From: Deltaproteobacteria bacterium
GTDB lineage: Bacteria; Myxococcota_A; Polyangia; JACPQR01
DNA length: 64,000 bases
NCBI GenBank assembly: GCA_016190375.1
Contig: JACPQR010000111.1
Location: forward strand, 21,457 to 85,456
Reading direction: 5' to 3'
Positions 36,210-44,898 of the stretch are shown here, piece after piece. Each line of letters starts with the position of its first letter. The stretch's first letter is position 1. A program made the translations under genes and the position numbers. The notes under the pieces are model-generated. The model had not been told where the DNA came from and searched no databases. It saw only the letters and a list, made by a program, of their open reading frames with translations.

Positions 36210-37455
36210 TCTACGCGCCAGGCTCGCTCGGCTCGGCTCCGCCGCCGAGCCGGCCGAAGGTACGGCCAGCGGTCCTTCTTCGGGCTCCGAGTCGAGCCTC
36301 CCGTTCCGGCTCCGAGCACGAGACGAGCGCGCAATCCGGCGGGCGCTGGACGAGCTTCCGGGACGAGTGCTCGAGACGCCGGCCGGCCCGGTCTATCTCG
36401 CCAGCACCTCGTTCGGCGCGAGCCACCGCCATGGCGGCGCGGCCATCGCGGATGCACGCGAAGCCTCCGCCGCCGACCTCGCGCGGATCGCGCTCGACGA
36501 GTCGCTCGAGTCCTTCCGCGTCGACGGTGCGGTCTTCCTCGACACCGAGACCTCCGGCCTCTCCGGAGGAACCGGGACGATCGCTTTCCTGATCGGCATC
36601 GGCCGCTTCGACACAGATGGCTCCTTCGTCGTCGAGCAGCTCTTCGTGCGCGAGCCCTGCGAGGAGCGCGCCGCGCTGGACTTCCTCGCCGAGCGCCTCG
36701 CGGCCGCGAGCGCGATCGTCAGCTTCAATGGCAAGAGCTTCGACGTCCCGCTCCTCAAGACTCGATTCGTCCTGTCGAGGCTTCCTCCTCCGCGCGATTG
36801 CCTGCACCTCGACCTCTTGCATCCTTCCCGGCGTCTCTTCAAGCGCCGACTGTCCGAGTGCCGGCTAGGCTCGCTCGAGTCCCACGTGCTGGGCTTCGTC
36901 CGCGAGGGCGACATCCCGGGCAGCATGATCCCTGGCATCTACCAGGACTTCCTCGTGAGCGGCGCGACCTCGCTCCTCGAGGCCGTGTTTCAACACAACG
37001 TCCAGGACGTCGTGGCCCTGCCCGCGCTCCTCGGAGTCCTGGGCCGAGCCTGCGCCCGGCCGGAGGGCGAGCACGACCTGGATCGGATAGGCCTGGCCCA
37101 GATCGCCCTGCGTGCCGGATCGGCGGACGAGGCGGAGCGGATCCTGGGCAGCATCGAGGCGCGCGAAGGGCGGCACCTGTACGCGAATGTCCTCAGGAGG
37201 CGGGGAGCCCGAGCCGATGCCGCCGCGGTCTGGCGAGGTCTCCTGTCGTCGGACCCCTCCGATGCCGAAGCGCACCTCGCGCTGGCGAAGCACACCGAGC
37301 ACGTCGAGCGGGACCCCGTTCGCGCGCTCGAGCATGCGCGCGCCGCGCTCGGAGCCGAGGAGGCACGGGCGGGCGAGAAGAGGATCGCCCGCCTCATGCG
37401 CAAGCTCGCCCCCGAGAAACCTACTGCCCTCCCCCGGGCGGCCGCACGTCGGTGA
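36199..37455 (+). CDS. mrfB: MrfB/YprB-type RNase H-fold exonuclease
   Basis: 418 residues. The exonuclease core shows 'GAVFLDTETSGLSGGTGTIAFLIGIGRFD' (DEDD motif I, about residue 110), 'AIVSFNGKSFDVPLLKTRFVL' (motif II) and 'HNVQDVVALPALLGVL' (motif III, HxxxD). A C-terminal TPR-like helical region (about 285-410) follows, as in YprB. Start at ATG 36199, 11 bases inside mrfA, implies coupling. With mrfA it forms the mitomycin repair pair first described in Bacillus. The 3' end overlaps the convergent cytochrome gene by 35 bases. Confidence 0.88.
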   Translation: MLGDLRARLARLGSAAEPAEGTASGPSSGSESSLPFRLRARDERAIRRALDELPGRVLETPAGPVYLASTSFGASHRHGGAAIADAREASAADLARIALDESLESFRVDGAVFLDTETSGLSGGTGTIAFLIGIGRFDTDGSFVVEQLFVREPCEERAALDFLAERLAAASAIVSFNGKSFDVPLLKTRFVLSRLPPPRDCLHLDLLHPSRRLFKRRLSECRLGSLESHVLGFVREGDIPGSMIPGIYQDFLVSGATSLLEAVFQHNVQDVVALPALLGVLGRACARPEGEHDLDRIGLAQIALRAGSADEAERILGSIEAREGRHLYANVLRRRGARADAAAVWRGLLSSDPSDAEAHLALAKHTEHVERDPVRALEHARAALGAEEARAGEKRIARLMRKLAPEKPTALPRAAARR

Positions 37456-38008
37456 CCGCGCGGATCGTGGAGAGGTACACGATCACCGCCTCCAGCTCGT
37501 CGTCGGAGAGCCTCCGGGTCGAAATTGGCCGCATCTCGCCCGCCCCCTGCCGCACCTGCCGTCGAACGGCCGCGGCGGTCTTTCGCCGGCCAGCCAGGCG
37601 CGGCCCGATTCCGGTTCCGTGACAGCCCGCGCAGATCCCGTTGAACTTCCTCCTGCCCAGCGCGAGCATCGCGTTCCACTGCTCCTGGGTCATAGGTCCG
37701 GTCGCGCTCAGCACCTGCAGGACCTCCGGCATGCCGGCGGCCTCGGGCATCGCTGCGGCGGCATCCGCCGCGTCAGGCGCAGCCTCCGGCCCGCCACCCG
37801 ACTCTAGCCCGCCGTCTCCGTCCGGCGCAGCCGTCGCCTCGGGCACGGGGGGGAGCGGGGGGGAAGCATGCCTCTGTTCGGGCGGCGCCTCGGCGTAGCG
37901 AGGAGGAGGGCCCTCGCTGCCGCCACCGCCGCACGCGGTCACCAGCACCAGCGCGACCGCCGTCCTTGCGACGTGACCCGGAAGGCGCCCCGCGAAGCTG
38001 CCGGCCAC
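37421..38008 (-). CDS. c-type cytochrome lipoprotein
   Basis: 195 residues. The signal peptide ends in a lipobox (LVLVTACGG). A disordered Pro/Ala/Asp-rich spacer of about 90 residues follows, then a small class-I cytochrome domain with the haem motif 'GICAGCHGTG' (CxxCH) and the distal Met in 'GAGEMRPISTRRLSDDELEAVIVYL'. It would shuttle electrons in the periplasm while tethered to a membrane. No partner oxidase or reductase is adjacent. It is convergent with mrfB. Confidence 0.88.
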   Translation of the reverse strand: MAGSFAGRLPGHVARTAVALVLVTACGGGGSEGPPPRYAEAPPEQRHASPPLPPVPEATAAPDGDGGLESGGGPEAAPDAADAAAAMPEAAGMPEVLQVLSATGPMTQEQWNAMLALGRRKFNGICAGCHGTGIGPRLAGRRKTAAAVRRQVRQGAGEMRPISTRRLSDDELEAVIVYLSTIRAVTDVRPPGGGQ

Positions 38009-38050
38009 CTCGGCACTCTACCTCAACGAGCGCCGATTGCCCGCGCCGGC

Positions 38051-38884
38051 TCACCGCATCTGCTGCGATCCGAGAGTTCCCTCCCGGACGGAGTCCCCAC
38101 CAGCGGCCACCATGGCGACCGCCACTCCTCCGGCAACCAGCACGCCAAGGCCCACCCAGAAGTACCAGCGCTCGACGAGCGGCGCCGAAGCCGCACCGCC
38201 AGGCGTTGCAGGAACGGACCGCACCTCGAGGATCACGGGCGACTCGGCCGTACCCGCGCGCCCCACCGTGGCGCCGGAGGGCGCGAGCGCGAGGACGAAC
38301 AATCGCAGTCGCTGGACTCCCGGAGCACGGCCGACCAGCGGAACGCGGACCTCGGCGCCGGCGGCCACGAGCCGCTCCGGCGCCACCCGGTACTCGCCTT
38401 CGTCGCTCCAGCGCGAGCGGAACACGACCGAGCCGGCCGCGACGATCGTGGGATCGAAGTGGATCGCCAGGGTGACGTCGCGGGATCCCTCGCCCGGAGG
38501 TGCGAGCGTCACCTCCAGCGGTCGAACGATCGAGGACCCCACGGCGCGGTCGAAGAGCTCCCTGATCTTCGGCGAGTAGGTCGGGTCGGTGAGTCGATGT
38601 CCCGGGTCCATCTCCCGCAACCGTCGGAACACGGAGATGGCCTCGTCATCGCGACCCGCTCCGACGTGCGCGACGCCCTGGACCTCGAGGGCCCGCAGCC
38701 GATCGGCGGCCGGAGCCTCGGGAGCGCCGACGAGTCGCCCGAGGACTTCGATCGCGGAATCGTACTCGAGCGCCTCCATGAGCGTGCTCGCCTCACCCCA
38801 GACGTCGCTGCTCGGCGGCGGATCCGCGCCCGCCGCGGTAGGCCAGACGACGCCGGCGAGCAGGAACAGGCGCAACTTGGGCAC
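38051..38884 (-). CDS. Secreted TPR protein with C-terminal membrane anchor
   Basis: 277 residues from GTG 38884, which gives a signal peptide (RLFLLAGVVWPTAAGA). Helical repeats ('EASTLMEALEYDSAIEVLGRLVGAP', 'GVAHVGAGRDDEAISVFRRLREMDPG') fit TPR units. A beta-rich part follows ('PLEVTLAPPGEGSRDVTLAIHFDP'), then a C-terminal hydrophobic helix ('YFWVGLGVLVAGGVAVAMVAAGG'). Its start is 42 bases from the divergent kinase gene, so they may share a control region and function. A similar TPR protein accompanies the kinase at 16651-18120. Confidence 0.7.
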   Translation of the reverse strand: MPKLRLFLLAGVVWPTAAGADPPPSSDVWGEASTLMEALEYDSAIEVLGRLVGAPEAPAADRLRALEVQGVAHVGAGRDDEAISVFRRLREMDPGHRLTDPTYSPKIRELFDRAVGSSIVRPLEVTLAPPGEGSRDVTLAIHFDPTIVAAGSVVFRSRWSDEGEYRVAPERLVAAGAEVRVPLVGRAPGVQRLRLFVLALAPSGATVGRAGTAESPVILEVRSVPATPGGAASAPLVERWYFWVGLGVLVAGGVAVAMVAAGGDSVREGTLGSQQMR

Positions 38885-38926
38885 GATCCGGAAGCGAAGT
38901 ATACTCCGCGCGAGGTCTTCTCTTCG

Positions 38927-40573
38927 ATGACTAGTCGCCCAGCGACGTCCTCTGGCCAGAGGGGGCTGCCACAGCGCTTCGGGCGCTACGAGCTCACGTC
39001 TCTGATTGCCCGCGGAGGCATGGCGGAGATCTTCGTCGCGACACAGCGAAGCGAAGGCGGTTTCTCGCGCCGGGTGGTGGTCAAGAGGATCCTCCCGCAT
39101 CTCGGCTGCGACCCCGAGTTCACGAGGATGTTCCTCGACGAGGCGCGGATCGCAATGCGCCTGTCGCATCCCCACATCGCCCACACCTACGACGTCGGCA
39201 AGGAAGGCGACGAGGCCTTCATCGTCCTCGAGCTCGTCGATGGGCCATCGCTCAGGGATCTGTCGAAACGTGGCCGGCTGCCCGAGGGGGTTGCGCTACG
39301 GATCGCGGCCGACGTCGCCGCCGCCCTGTCGCATGCTCATCGACTCACCGACGACGCGGGCCATCCTCTGGCGATCGTCCATCGCGACGTCTCCCCGCAC
39401 AACATCCTCGTGGGCCGGGATGGGTCGGTCAAGCTCATCGACTTCGGAATTGCCAAGGCGAGGACGCAGCTCCACGACACGGAGTCCGGCTCGCTCAAGG
39501 GGAAGTTCGCCTACATGGCGCCCGAGCAGTTCCAGGGGAGTGGGGTCGATCCGCGCACCGACCTCTTCTCGCTGTCGGTGGTCCTGTGGGAGATGCTCGC
39601 CGGCCAGCGCCTCTTCAAGCACGAGAGCGCGCCCGAGACGATGCGTGCCATCTGCAGCGACGATCGGCCGCGACTCTCCTCGGTACGACCCGGAACGGCT
39701 GCGGCCCTGGAGAGGCTCGCGCACAAGGGGCTCGAGCGCCTCCCCGCGAACAGGTGGTCCGACGCCGAGCGGTTCGCGATCGCACTCGAGGAGCACATCG
39801 CCAGGACGGGCGTCGCCGCGAGCTCGATCCACGTCGGCCAGCACGTGCGCGCGACCGAGGACCGCGTCTCGTCGTCGTCCGGGACCCTCGCCGACGCCCC
39901 GACCCTGATCGAGATCGGCGGCGCCGCTGCGGTGCCGACTCCGCCGCCGACCCAGAGCGCGACTCCCTTTGCCGCCGAGCGGACGCCCCCGAGCGTCGGG
40001 CCGCGGCGCGGCGTGGTCGGCCTCGCGATCTCGGTCGGCGTCGGAGTTCTGGCCGGGCTGGTCGCGGCGGCGGCGTCGCTCTCAGACCGCGAGCCCCCGG
40101 CGATCACCGCGCGGCCGATGGTGAGCCCCGTTCCGCTGTCTCACCCTGCGCCGGCGCAGACTGCCAGCGCGCCCGCCGCGCCCGGGAGACTCCCGGGCTC
40201 GGCCCCGTCCGAGAGCGTCGGCGCGGCACAAGCGCCGTCGACCGGGCGCACGGCCGTGGGGACGCGCGCGACCAAGGCGGGCGCTCCGGCGACCGTGCGA
40301 GCGCGGCCGGCGACACGCGAAACGCACGCGCCAGCCGATGGCCCCGGCGCTTCCACGGTCGGCCGAGGCCCGGGGCGGCTGTTCGTCAACACGCGCCCGT
40401 GGTCTCGGGTCTACCTGCGGGGTCGGCTCCTCGGGACGACGCCGCTCGGAAACGTAGAGGTGCCGGGTGGACCGCAGCGCCTGACGTTCGAGCTCGAGGA
40501 TCACACGAAGGTCTCGCGCCCGGTCACGATCCGGACCGACGGGCCGACGAAGGCCTTCTTCGAGCTCCGCTGA
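38927..40573 (+). CDS. Ser/Thr protein kinase with PEGA-like tail
   Basis: 548 residues from ATG 38927. The kinase domain (about 18-290) carries 'LIARGGMAEIFVA', catalytic Lys in 'RRVVVKRILPH', the HRDVSPHN loop ('AIVHRDVSPHNILVG') common in myxobacterial kinases, 'DFGIAKA' and 'AYMAPEQF'. A Pro/Ala-rich stretch, one membrane helix (about 355-380) and a long low-complexity linker lead to a C-terminal PEGA-like domain ('RLFVNTRPWSRVYLRGRLLGTTPLGNVEV'). It should be active and transmembrane. It is divergent from the secreted TPR gene at 38051-38884. Confidence 0.92.
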   Translation: MTSRPATSSGQRGLPQRFGRYELTSLIARGGMAEIFVATQRSEGGFSRRVVVKRILPHLGCDPEFTRMFLDEARIAMRLSHPHIAHTYDVGKEGDEAFIVLELVDGPSLRDLSKRGRLPEGVALRIAADVAAALSHAHRLTDDAGHPLAIVHRDVSPHNILVGRDGSVKLIDFGIAKARTQLHDTESGSLKGKFAYMAPEQFQGSGVDPRTDLFSLSVVLWEMLAGQRLFKHESAPETMRAICSDDRPRLSSVRPGTAAALERLAHKGLERLPANRWSDAERFAIALEEHIARTGVAASSIHVGQHVRATEDRVSSSSGTLADAPTLIEIGGAAAVPTPPPTQSATPFAAERTPPSVGPRRGVVGLAISVGVGVLAGLVAAAASLSDREPPAITARPMVSPVPLSHPAPAQTASAPAAPGRLPGSAPSESVGAAQAPSTGRTAVGTRATKAGAPATVRARPATRETHAPADGPGASTVGRGPGRLFVNTRPWSRVYLRGRLLGTTPLGNVEVPGGPQRLTFELEDHTKVSRPVTIRTDGPTKAFFELR

Positions 40574-40635
40574 CCGCCTCGAAGCTTTTTCGCGGTCGTG
40601 CGGCACTTGGGGTACGCTTGCCCTGGGCCGAAGCG

Positions 40636-41511
40636 ATGTCGTCGGAAGAATACCGACTGCTCCTCCTCGCCGTCGTGGCCGTCGCCGCCGTCTACCTGAT
40701 CACCCGGTGGCTCAGGTCGTCCAGAGAGCGCTCCGCGCCCATTGCGCGTGATCCGCTCTCGACCGTCCGCCAGCTCGCAAGGGTCGGGGACGTCGACGCG
40801 CTGAGGCATTTCCTCTCGGCCGATGGCTCGAAGGACGAGGTGCGGGGAGCCGCGGTCGAGGAGCTGTTCCGGCTCGCGAGCGGCGCGGATCGGTCGGTTT
40901 CGCCGCGCGCCGCCATCGCGCTGGCCCGGTCGATCGCATCGGTCCCCGCGGACCGCTCCGGCGAGATCGTGGAGCGCGTGGTCGCCGACCTCCGCGAGCT
41001 CGAGCCCGCGACGCTCAGCTGGCTCTGCACCGGTCCCGGCCTCGACAAGGCCGGACCACTCGCGGCGCGGCTCGCGGGCGCTCGAGCTGCCGGCGAGCTG
41101 CCGCCTGCGGCCGGCGTGGCGATCTCGGCGGCCCTGCTCGGCTGCGGACTCATGGGCGCGAGACCTGGCGCGTTCCTCGCGGCCTACCGGCGTCAGATCG
41201 ACGTCGAGGTCGACGAGGAGGAGGACGGAATGGGCGGGACGGCGCTGTTCACTGACCCGTTCGACGAGCCGTGTGCCGTGGTGTCCCCGGCGTCACTCGA
41301 AGAGGAGATCCTGGTCTCGACCTCCGGGCGCGTGTTCCTCAGGCGCAAAGTCGCCGACGAGCGTATCAGCGAGAAGACGGCCGCCTCTCCCGCGAGGATC
41401 GAGCGCAAGTGGGAGATAGTCCCGGTCCCGACCGAGCGGCTGGCCGCGACTCTCGGTGAGTGCACGGCGGCAATCGACAAGGTGATCTCGTCGGAGCCCG
41501 GACCGGCCTGA
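40636..41511 (+). CDS. N-terminally membrane-anchored protein, unknown
   Basis: 291 residues from ATG 40636. One membrane segment at the N-terminus ('YRLLLLAVVAVAAVYLITRWL') precedes a cytosolic helical region reminiscent of HEAT-like pairs ('TVRQLARVGDVDALRHFLSADGS', 'EVRGAAVEELFRLASGADRSVS', 'AAIALARSIASVP'). A stretch of acidic residues (VEVDEEEDG) lies near 200. It follows the kinase gene by 62 bases. Not recognised. Confidence 0.68.
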   Translation: MSSEEYRLLLLAVVAVAAVYLITRWLRSSRERSAPIARDPLSTVRQLARVGDVDALRHFLSADGSKDEVRGAAVEELFRLASGADRSVSPRAAIALARSIASVPADRSGEIVERVVADLRELEPATLSWLCTGPGLDKAGPLAARLAGARAAGELPPAAGVAISAALLGCGLMGARPGAFLAAYRRQIDVEVDEEEDGMGGTALFTDPFDEPCAVVSPASLEEEILVSTSGRVFLRRKVADERISEKTAASPARIERKWEIVPVPTERLAATLGECTAAIDKVISSEPGPA

Positions 41512-41559
41512 CCGAAAACTGGCCTGCCGCGGTGCGTCCGGGCTAGCTTGCGAGCCGAG

Positions 41560-42240
41560 ATGCGTGGCTCGCAGGTCCTCGTGACCGCCGGCTGTCTCCT
41601 GGTGCACTGCGGGGGCTCGATGGACGGAAGAGTGGCCGTCTCGAGCGCCGAGGCCCAGGAACCCGCCCTGCCCCCGACTCCAACCCCACCTCGAGCCCCT
41701 GAGCCGTGCCTCGTGGCCCTGGCGGCCACGGGCGCCCAGTTCGAGCCTGCTCGCCTGACCGCGGCACCAGCGGCCATGCCCGGATGCGGGATGAGGGAAG
41801 GAGTCATCGTCTCGCGCGGGCCGACGGGCCTCGAGTACCGACCTCCGATAGAAATCTCCTGCGTGTTCGCGCTGACCTTGCCGGCCATCGAGGAGACGGT
41901 CCGTCAGGTAGCGGCGACGAACCTGGCCGAGCCAATCAGGTTGGTGCGGACCATGGGCAGCTACGGCTGCAGGACCATTCGAAGCACGCGCTCGCCCGGG
42001 CGATTGAGTCAGCACGCCCTCGGCAACGCGATCGACGTCGGAATCCTCGAGGGCGCGAGCGTCCATGCCTCGGTCGTTCGCGACTTTCGCGCCGACACGT
42101 CCGAGGGTCGGTTCCTGCGCGATCTCGCCGCCGCGCTCCGCCAGGCGGGCTCGCTCGAGCGCGTCCTCGATCCGGAGTACGACGCCGCGCACAGGAATCA
42201 CTTCCACCTCGAGGGCCACCCTCTGGCCGAGGCCAACTGA
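41560..42240 (+). CDS. Extensin-like / M15-like C-terminal domain lipoprotein
   Basis: 226 residues from ATG 41560 (an upstream TTG in frame is less likely). A short signal with 'VTAGC' or 'LVHC' lipobox candidates is followed by a Pro-rich linker. Residues about 75-225 match the extensin-like C-terminal domain: 'CGMREGVIVSRG', 'ISCVFALTLPAIEETVRQVA', 'MGSYGCRTIRSTRSPGRLSQHALGNAIDVGIL', 'RNHFHLEG'. The SQHALGNAIDV and HxH residues resemble the metal site of M15-type D,D/L,D-peptidases, suggesting activity on peptidoglycan. Function beyond that is inferred. Confidence 0.82.
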   Translation: MRGSQVLVTAGCLLVHCGGSMDGRVAVSSAEAQEPALPPTPTPPRAPEPCLVALAATGAQFEPARLTAAPAAMPGCGMREGVIVSRGPTGLEYRPPIEISCVFALTLPAIEETVRQVAATNLAEPIRLVRTMGSYGCRTIRSTRSPGRLSQHALGNAIDVGILEGASVHASVVRDFRADTSEGRFLRDLAAALRQAGSLERVLDPEYDAAHRNHFHLEGHPLAEAN

Positions 42241-42271
42241 CAGGCGCCTGCGCTCGAGACGGTACTTTTCT

Positions 42272-42331
42272 TGTTCCGAACATGTTCCCAAGTCGGAACA
42301 TGTTGAAAGTGAGAATCGTTAGCGCTATAAG
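42272..42331 (+). promoter_or_regulatory. feoA promoter with Fur-like box and AACATGTT palindromes
   Basis: TTGAAA (42303-42308) and TATAAG (42326-42331) are spaced by 17 bases, each 5/6 to consensus. A Fur-type 7-1-7 site TGAGAATCGTTAGCG (42310-42324; 10 of 14 matches to TGATAATnATTATCA) fills the spacer. Upstream, GAACATGTTC (42278-42287) and AACATGTT (42297-42304, touching the -35 box) repeat 18 bases apart, and TGTTCCGA (42272-42279) is inverted at 42293-42300. Iron-dependent repression plus a second regulator is likely. Transcription would start near 42338, next to the feoA ATG. Confidence 0.6.
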
Positions 42332-42338
42332 TCACCCA

Positions 42339-42602
42339 ATGCTCGCCAACGCGGCCCGTACCGCTTGCCCCGCCCTCGCGAACCTGGATTGTGGCCGCGC
42401 GGCCGTGGTCGAGGAGGTCGCACAGACGGGGCCGCTGGGTGACCGTCTCCTCGAGATGGGCCTCACCCCTGGCGCCCCCGTGGAGGTCGTTCGCCGGGCA
42501 CCGTTCGGCGACCCGATGCAGGTTCGCGTCCGAGGCTACCTGTTGGCGATCCGTCGCGCGCAGGCCGAGCAGGTGCTCGTTCGCCCGCGACGGTTGCGAT
42601 GA
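42339..42602 (+). CDS. feoA: Ferrous iron transport protein A
   Basis: 87 residues, an SH3-like small cytosolic protein that supports the FeoB permease. 'CGRAAVVEEVAQTGPLGDRLLEMGLTPGAPVEVVRRAPFGDPMQVRVRGYLLAIRRAQAEQVLV' carries the family's conserved LxxMGLxPG and GDP blocks. ATG 42339 lies about one base from the predicted transcription start, so the message may lack a leader; an upstream in-frame ATG at 42300 would lie inside the -35 region. The stop overlaps the feoB start as ATGA (42599-42602). Confidence 0.88.
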   Translation: MLANAARTACPALANLDCGRAAVVEEVAQTGPLGDRLLEMGLTPGAPVEVVRRAPFGDPMQVRVRGYLLAIRRAQAEQVLVRPRRLR

Positions 42603-44734
42603 CGAGTGCCGACCCACGGCGAATAGCGATCGCCGGGAACCCCAACTCGGGCAAGACCACAATCTGGAACGCGCTCACCGGCAGCGCGGGACGCGTCGGT
42701 AACTATCCCGGCGTCACGGTGGAGCGGCTCGAAGCGGTGATGACAACCGAGTCGGGCGAAGAGCTGAACGTGGTCGACGTTCCCGGCTGCTACAGCCTCA
42801 CCGCGAGATCCGCGGAGGAGGAGGTGGCCCACGACGTCGTGACCGGCAGGCTCGGAGGGTCGAGACCGGGAATCGTGGTGGCGGTCGTCGATGCCTCGAA
42901 CCTGGCTCGCAACCTCTACCTCGCGCTGCAGCTCATGGAGCTCGGCGAGCCGGTCGTCGTCGCCCTGAGCATGGTCGACGTGGCGGCCGAGCTCGGGATC
43001 CGCATCGACGTCGATCGCCTGACCCGCGAGCTCGGGGTGCCCGTCGTTCCCGTCGTGGGCACCAAGGGAGAGGGAATCGCAGAGCTGCGCCGGGCAATCG
43101 ACCGAGCCCGTTCGAACGGCGAGAGGCCTGGACGGTCCTTCCGCATGGGCCCCGAGGACGAGGCCCGGATCGACCGCGTCAGGGCCGCCCTGGGGGGCAC
43201 CTCTTCCGATGGCGAGGCCATCTTCTGGCTGACGAGCGACGTCGGGCGCGAGACGATCGGCGACGACGCGCTCCGCGAGGTCGATGAGGCCTTCGGGCGG
43301 CGCGTGATCCTCGCCCGCTACGCCGCCGTCGACGGCATCTGCAACGCCGCGAGCGACGACCGCGCGCGGGCGGCGGAGACGAGGACCGACCGTGTCGATC
43401 GGGTCCTCACTCACCCGCTCTGGGGCGGGCTCGTCTTCGTCGCGCTCATGGCCACGATCTTCCAGGCCGTGTTCTGGTGGGCGCAGCCGATGATCGAGGT
43501 CGTCGAGAGGGCGGTGGACCTCGCGGCCGGCGGCGTGCGAGCCGTGGTCTCCCCGGGCCCGCTTCGAGACCTGTTGACCGACGGGGTGCTGGCGGGCGTG
43601 GGCAACATCCTCGTGTTTCTTCCCCAGATCCTGATGCTCGAGCTCGCCATGGCGGTCCTCGAGGACACCGGCTACATGTCGCGGGCGGCCTACCTGATGG
43701 ACCGCGTCATGAGCCCCGTGGGGCTGCAGGGCAAGGCCTTCATCCCACTCATGAGCGCGTTCGCGTGCGCGATCCCGGGGATCATGGCGGCGCGAACGGT
43801 GGAGGGAAAGAAGGACCGTCTCGTCACGATCCTGGTCGCGCCGCTGATGAGCTGCAGCGCGAGGCTGCCGGTCTACACCCTGGTCGTCGCGGCAGTCTTC
43901 TCGACGAGCCCGCCGGTGGCGGGAGTACTGTCGGTCGGCGGCCTGGTGATCGCGAGCATGTACCTGCTCGGAATCGCGGCCGCGATCGCCGTCGCCTTCG
44001 TCCTCAAGAAGACCTTGCTCCGGTCCGGACGGCCCGCCCTGGTCATGGAGCTGCCGTCCTACAAGCGGCCGGGCGGCTCAATCGTGTGGAGGAGGCTGTG
44101 GCGGCGGGCACGTGACTTCACGACCCAGACCGGCAGCGTGATCCTCGCGCTGTCGATCCTGCTGTGGGCGCTCCTGGCGTTCCCGCGAGGAGGGCTCGCA
44201 CCGCAGGCGCTGGCCCGAAGGACCGATCGCATCGAGCAGACCTCGTCGACCGCCCGGATCCGCGCGGCCCGGCTCGAGGACCTCGCGGACGAGGATCGCG
44301 CCGCTCACCTGTCGAGGAGCTTCGCGGGCCGGATCGGGCACGCGATCGAGCCGTTGATCCGGCCCCTGGGATTCGACTGGCGAATCGGCATCGGTCTCGT
44401 CGCGTCGTTCGCGGCGCGCGAGGTGCTGGTCTCGACCCTCGGTCAGGTCTATGCGGTCGGCGAGAGCGTCGACGAGCGATCGCTGGGCCTGCGCCGTGCG
44501 CTGCTCAGGGACGTGGACCCACGGACGGGCCGCCCGCGCTTCACCCCGCTCGTCGGGATCTCGCTGATGGTGTTCTTCGTCCTCGCCTGCCAGTGCCTCA
44601 GCACGGTCGCGGTCGTGCGCAGGGAGACGAACAGCATCCGCTGGCCCGTGTTCATGGTGCTCTACATGAACACCCTCGCCTGGATCGCGTCGTTCGTCGT
44701 CTTCCAGGCCGGCAGGCTCGCCGGGCTCGGGTGA
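42599..44734 (+). CDS. feoB: Ferrous iron transporter B
   Basis: 711 residues. The N-terminal G domain has G1 'GNPNSGKTTIWN', G2 'NYPGVTVERLEAVM', G3 'DVPGCYSL' and 'LSMVDVAAELG' near G4 (NxxD form altered to SMVD). Membrane parts start near residue 275, with Gate motifs 'GRPALVMELPSYKRP' and 'LMSCSARLPVYTLV' characteristic of FeoB. It imports Fe(II) across the inner membrane driven or gated by GTP. It is coupled to feoA and to the small Cys peptide (1-base overlap at 44734). Confidence 0.95.
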   Translation: MTSADPRRIAIAGNPNSGKTTIWNALTGSAGRVGNYPGVTVERLEAVMTTESGEELNVVDVPGCYSLTARSAEEEVAHDVVTGRLGGSRPGIVVAVVDASNLARNLYLALQLMELGEPVVVALSMVDVAAELGIRIDVDRLTRELGVPVVPVVGTKGEGIAELRRAIDRARSNGERPGRSFRMGPEDEARIDRVRAALGGTSSDGEAIFWLTSDVGRETIGDDALREVDEAFGRRVILARYAAVDGICNAASDDRARAAETRTDRVDRVLTHPLWGGLVFVALMATIFQAVFWWAQPMIEVVERAVDLAAGGVRAVVSPGPLRDLLTDGVLAGVGNILVFLPQILMLELAMAVLEDTGYMSRAAYLMDRVMSPVGLQGKAFIPLMSAFACAIPGIMAARTVEGKKDRLVTILVAPLMSCSARLPVYTLVVAAVFSTSPPVAGVLSVGGLVIASMYLLGIAAAIAVAFVLKKTLLRSGRPALVMELPSYKRPGGSIVWRRLWRRARDFTTQTGSVILALSILLWALLAFPRGGLAPQALARRTDRIEQTSSTARIRAARLEDLADEDRAAHLSRSFAGRIGHAIEPLIRPLGFDWRIGIGLVASFAAREVLVSTLGQVYAVGESVDERSLGLRRALLRDVDPRTGRPRFTPLVGISLMVFFVLACQCLSTVAVVRRETNSIRWPVFMVLYMNTLAWIASFVVFQAGRLAGLG

Positions 44735-44898
44735 TGTCCTCGGAGACCATCCAGCTCGTCGTGGTCGGCGCCATCCTGGCGGTGGCGGCCATCTTCCTCT
44801 TCAGGCGGTGGTCGCGCCCAAAGCGGCCCTGCGACCGCTGCCCGCCCGAGGCCCCTCCCCTCGTCAAGCTCGGGAGGAGGAAGCGGGACGGACGGTGA
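44734..44898 (+). CDS. FeoB-associated Cys-rich membrane peptide
   Basis: 54 residues starting at the ATG that shares its first base with the feoB stop (TGATG). One membrane helix ('IQLVVVGAILAVAAIFLFRRW') is followed by 'CDRCPPEAPP' (CxxC) and a basic tail. Such peptides commonly close feo operons. It may modulate FeoB or sense iron or redox state. The end overlaps the convergent cyaY by 35 bases. Confidence 0.8.
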   Translation: MSSETIQLVVVGAILAVAAIFLFRRWSRPKRPCDRCPPEAPPLVKLGRRKRDGR

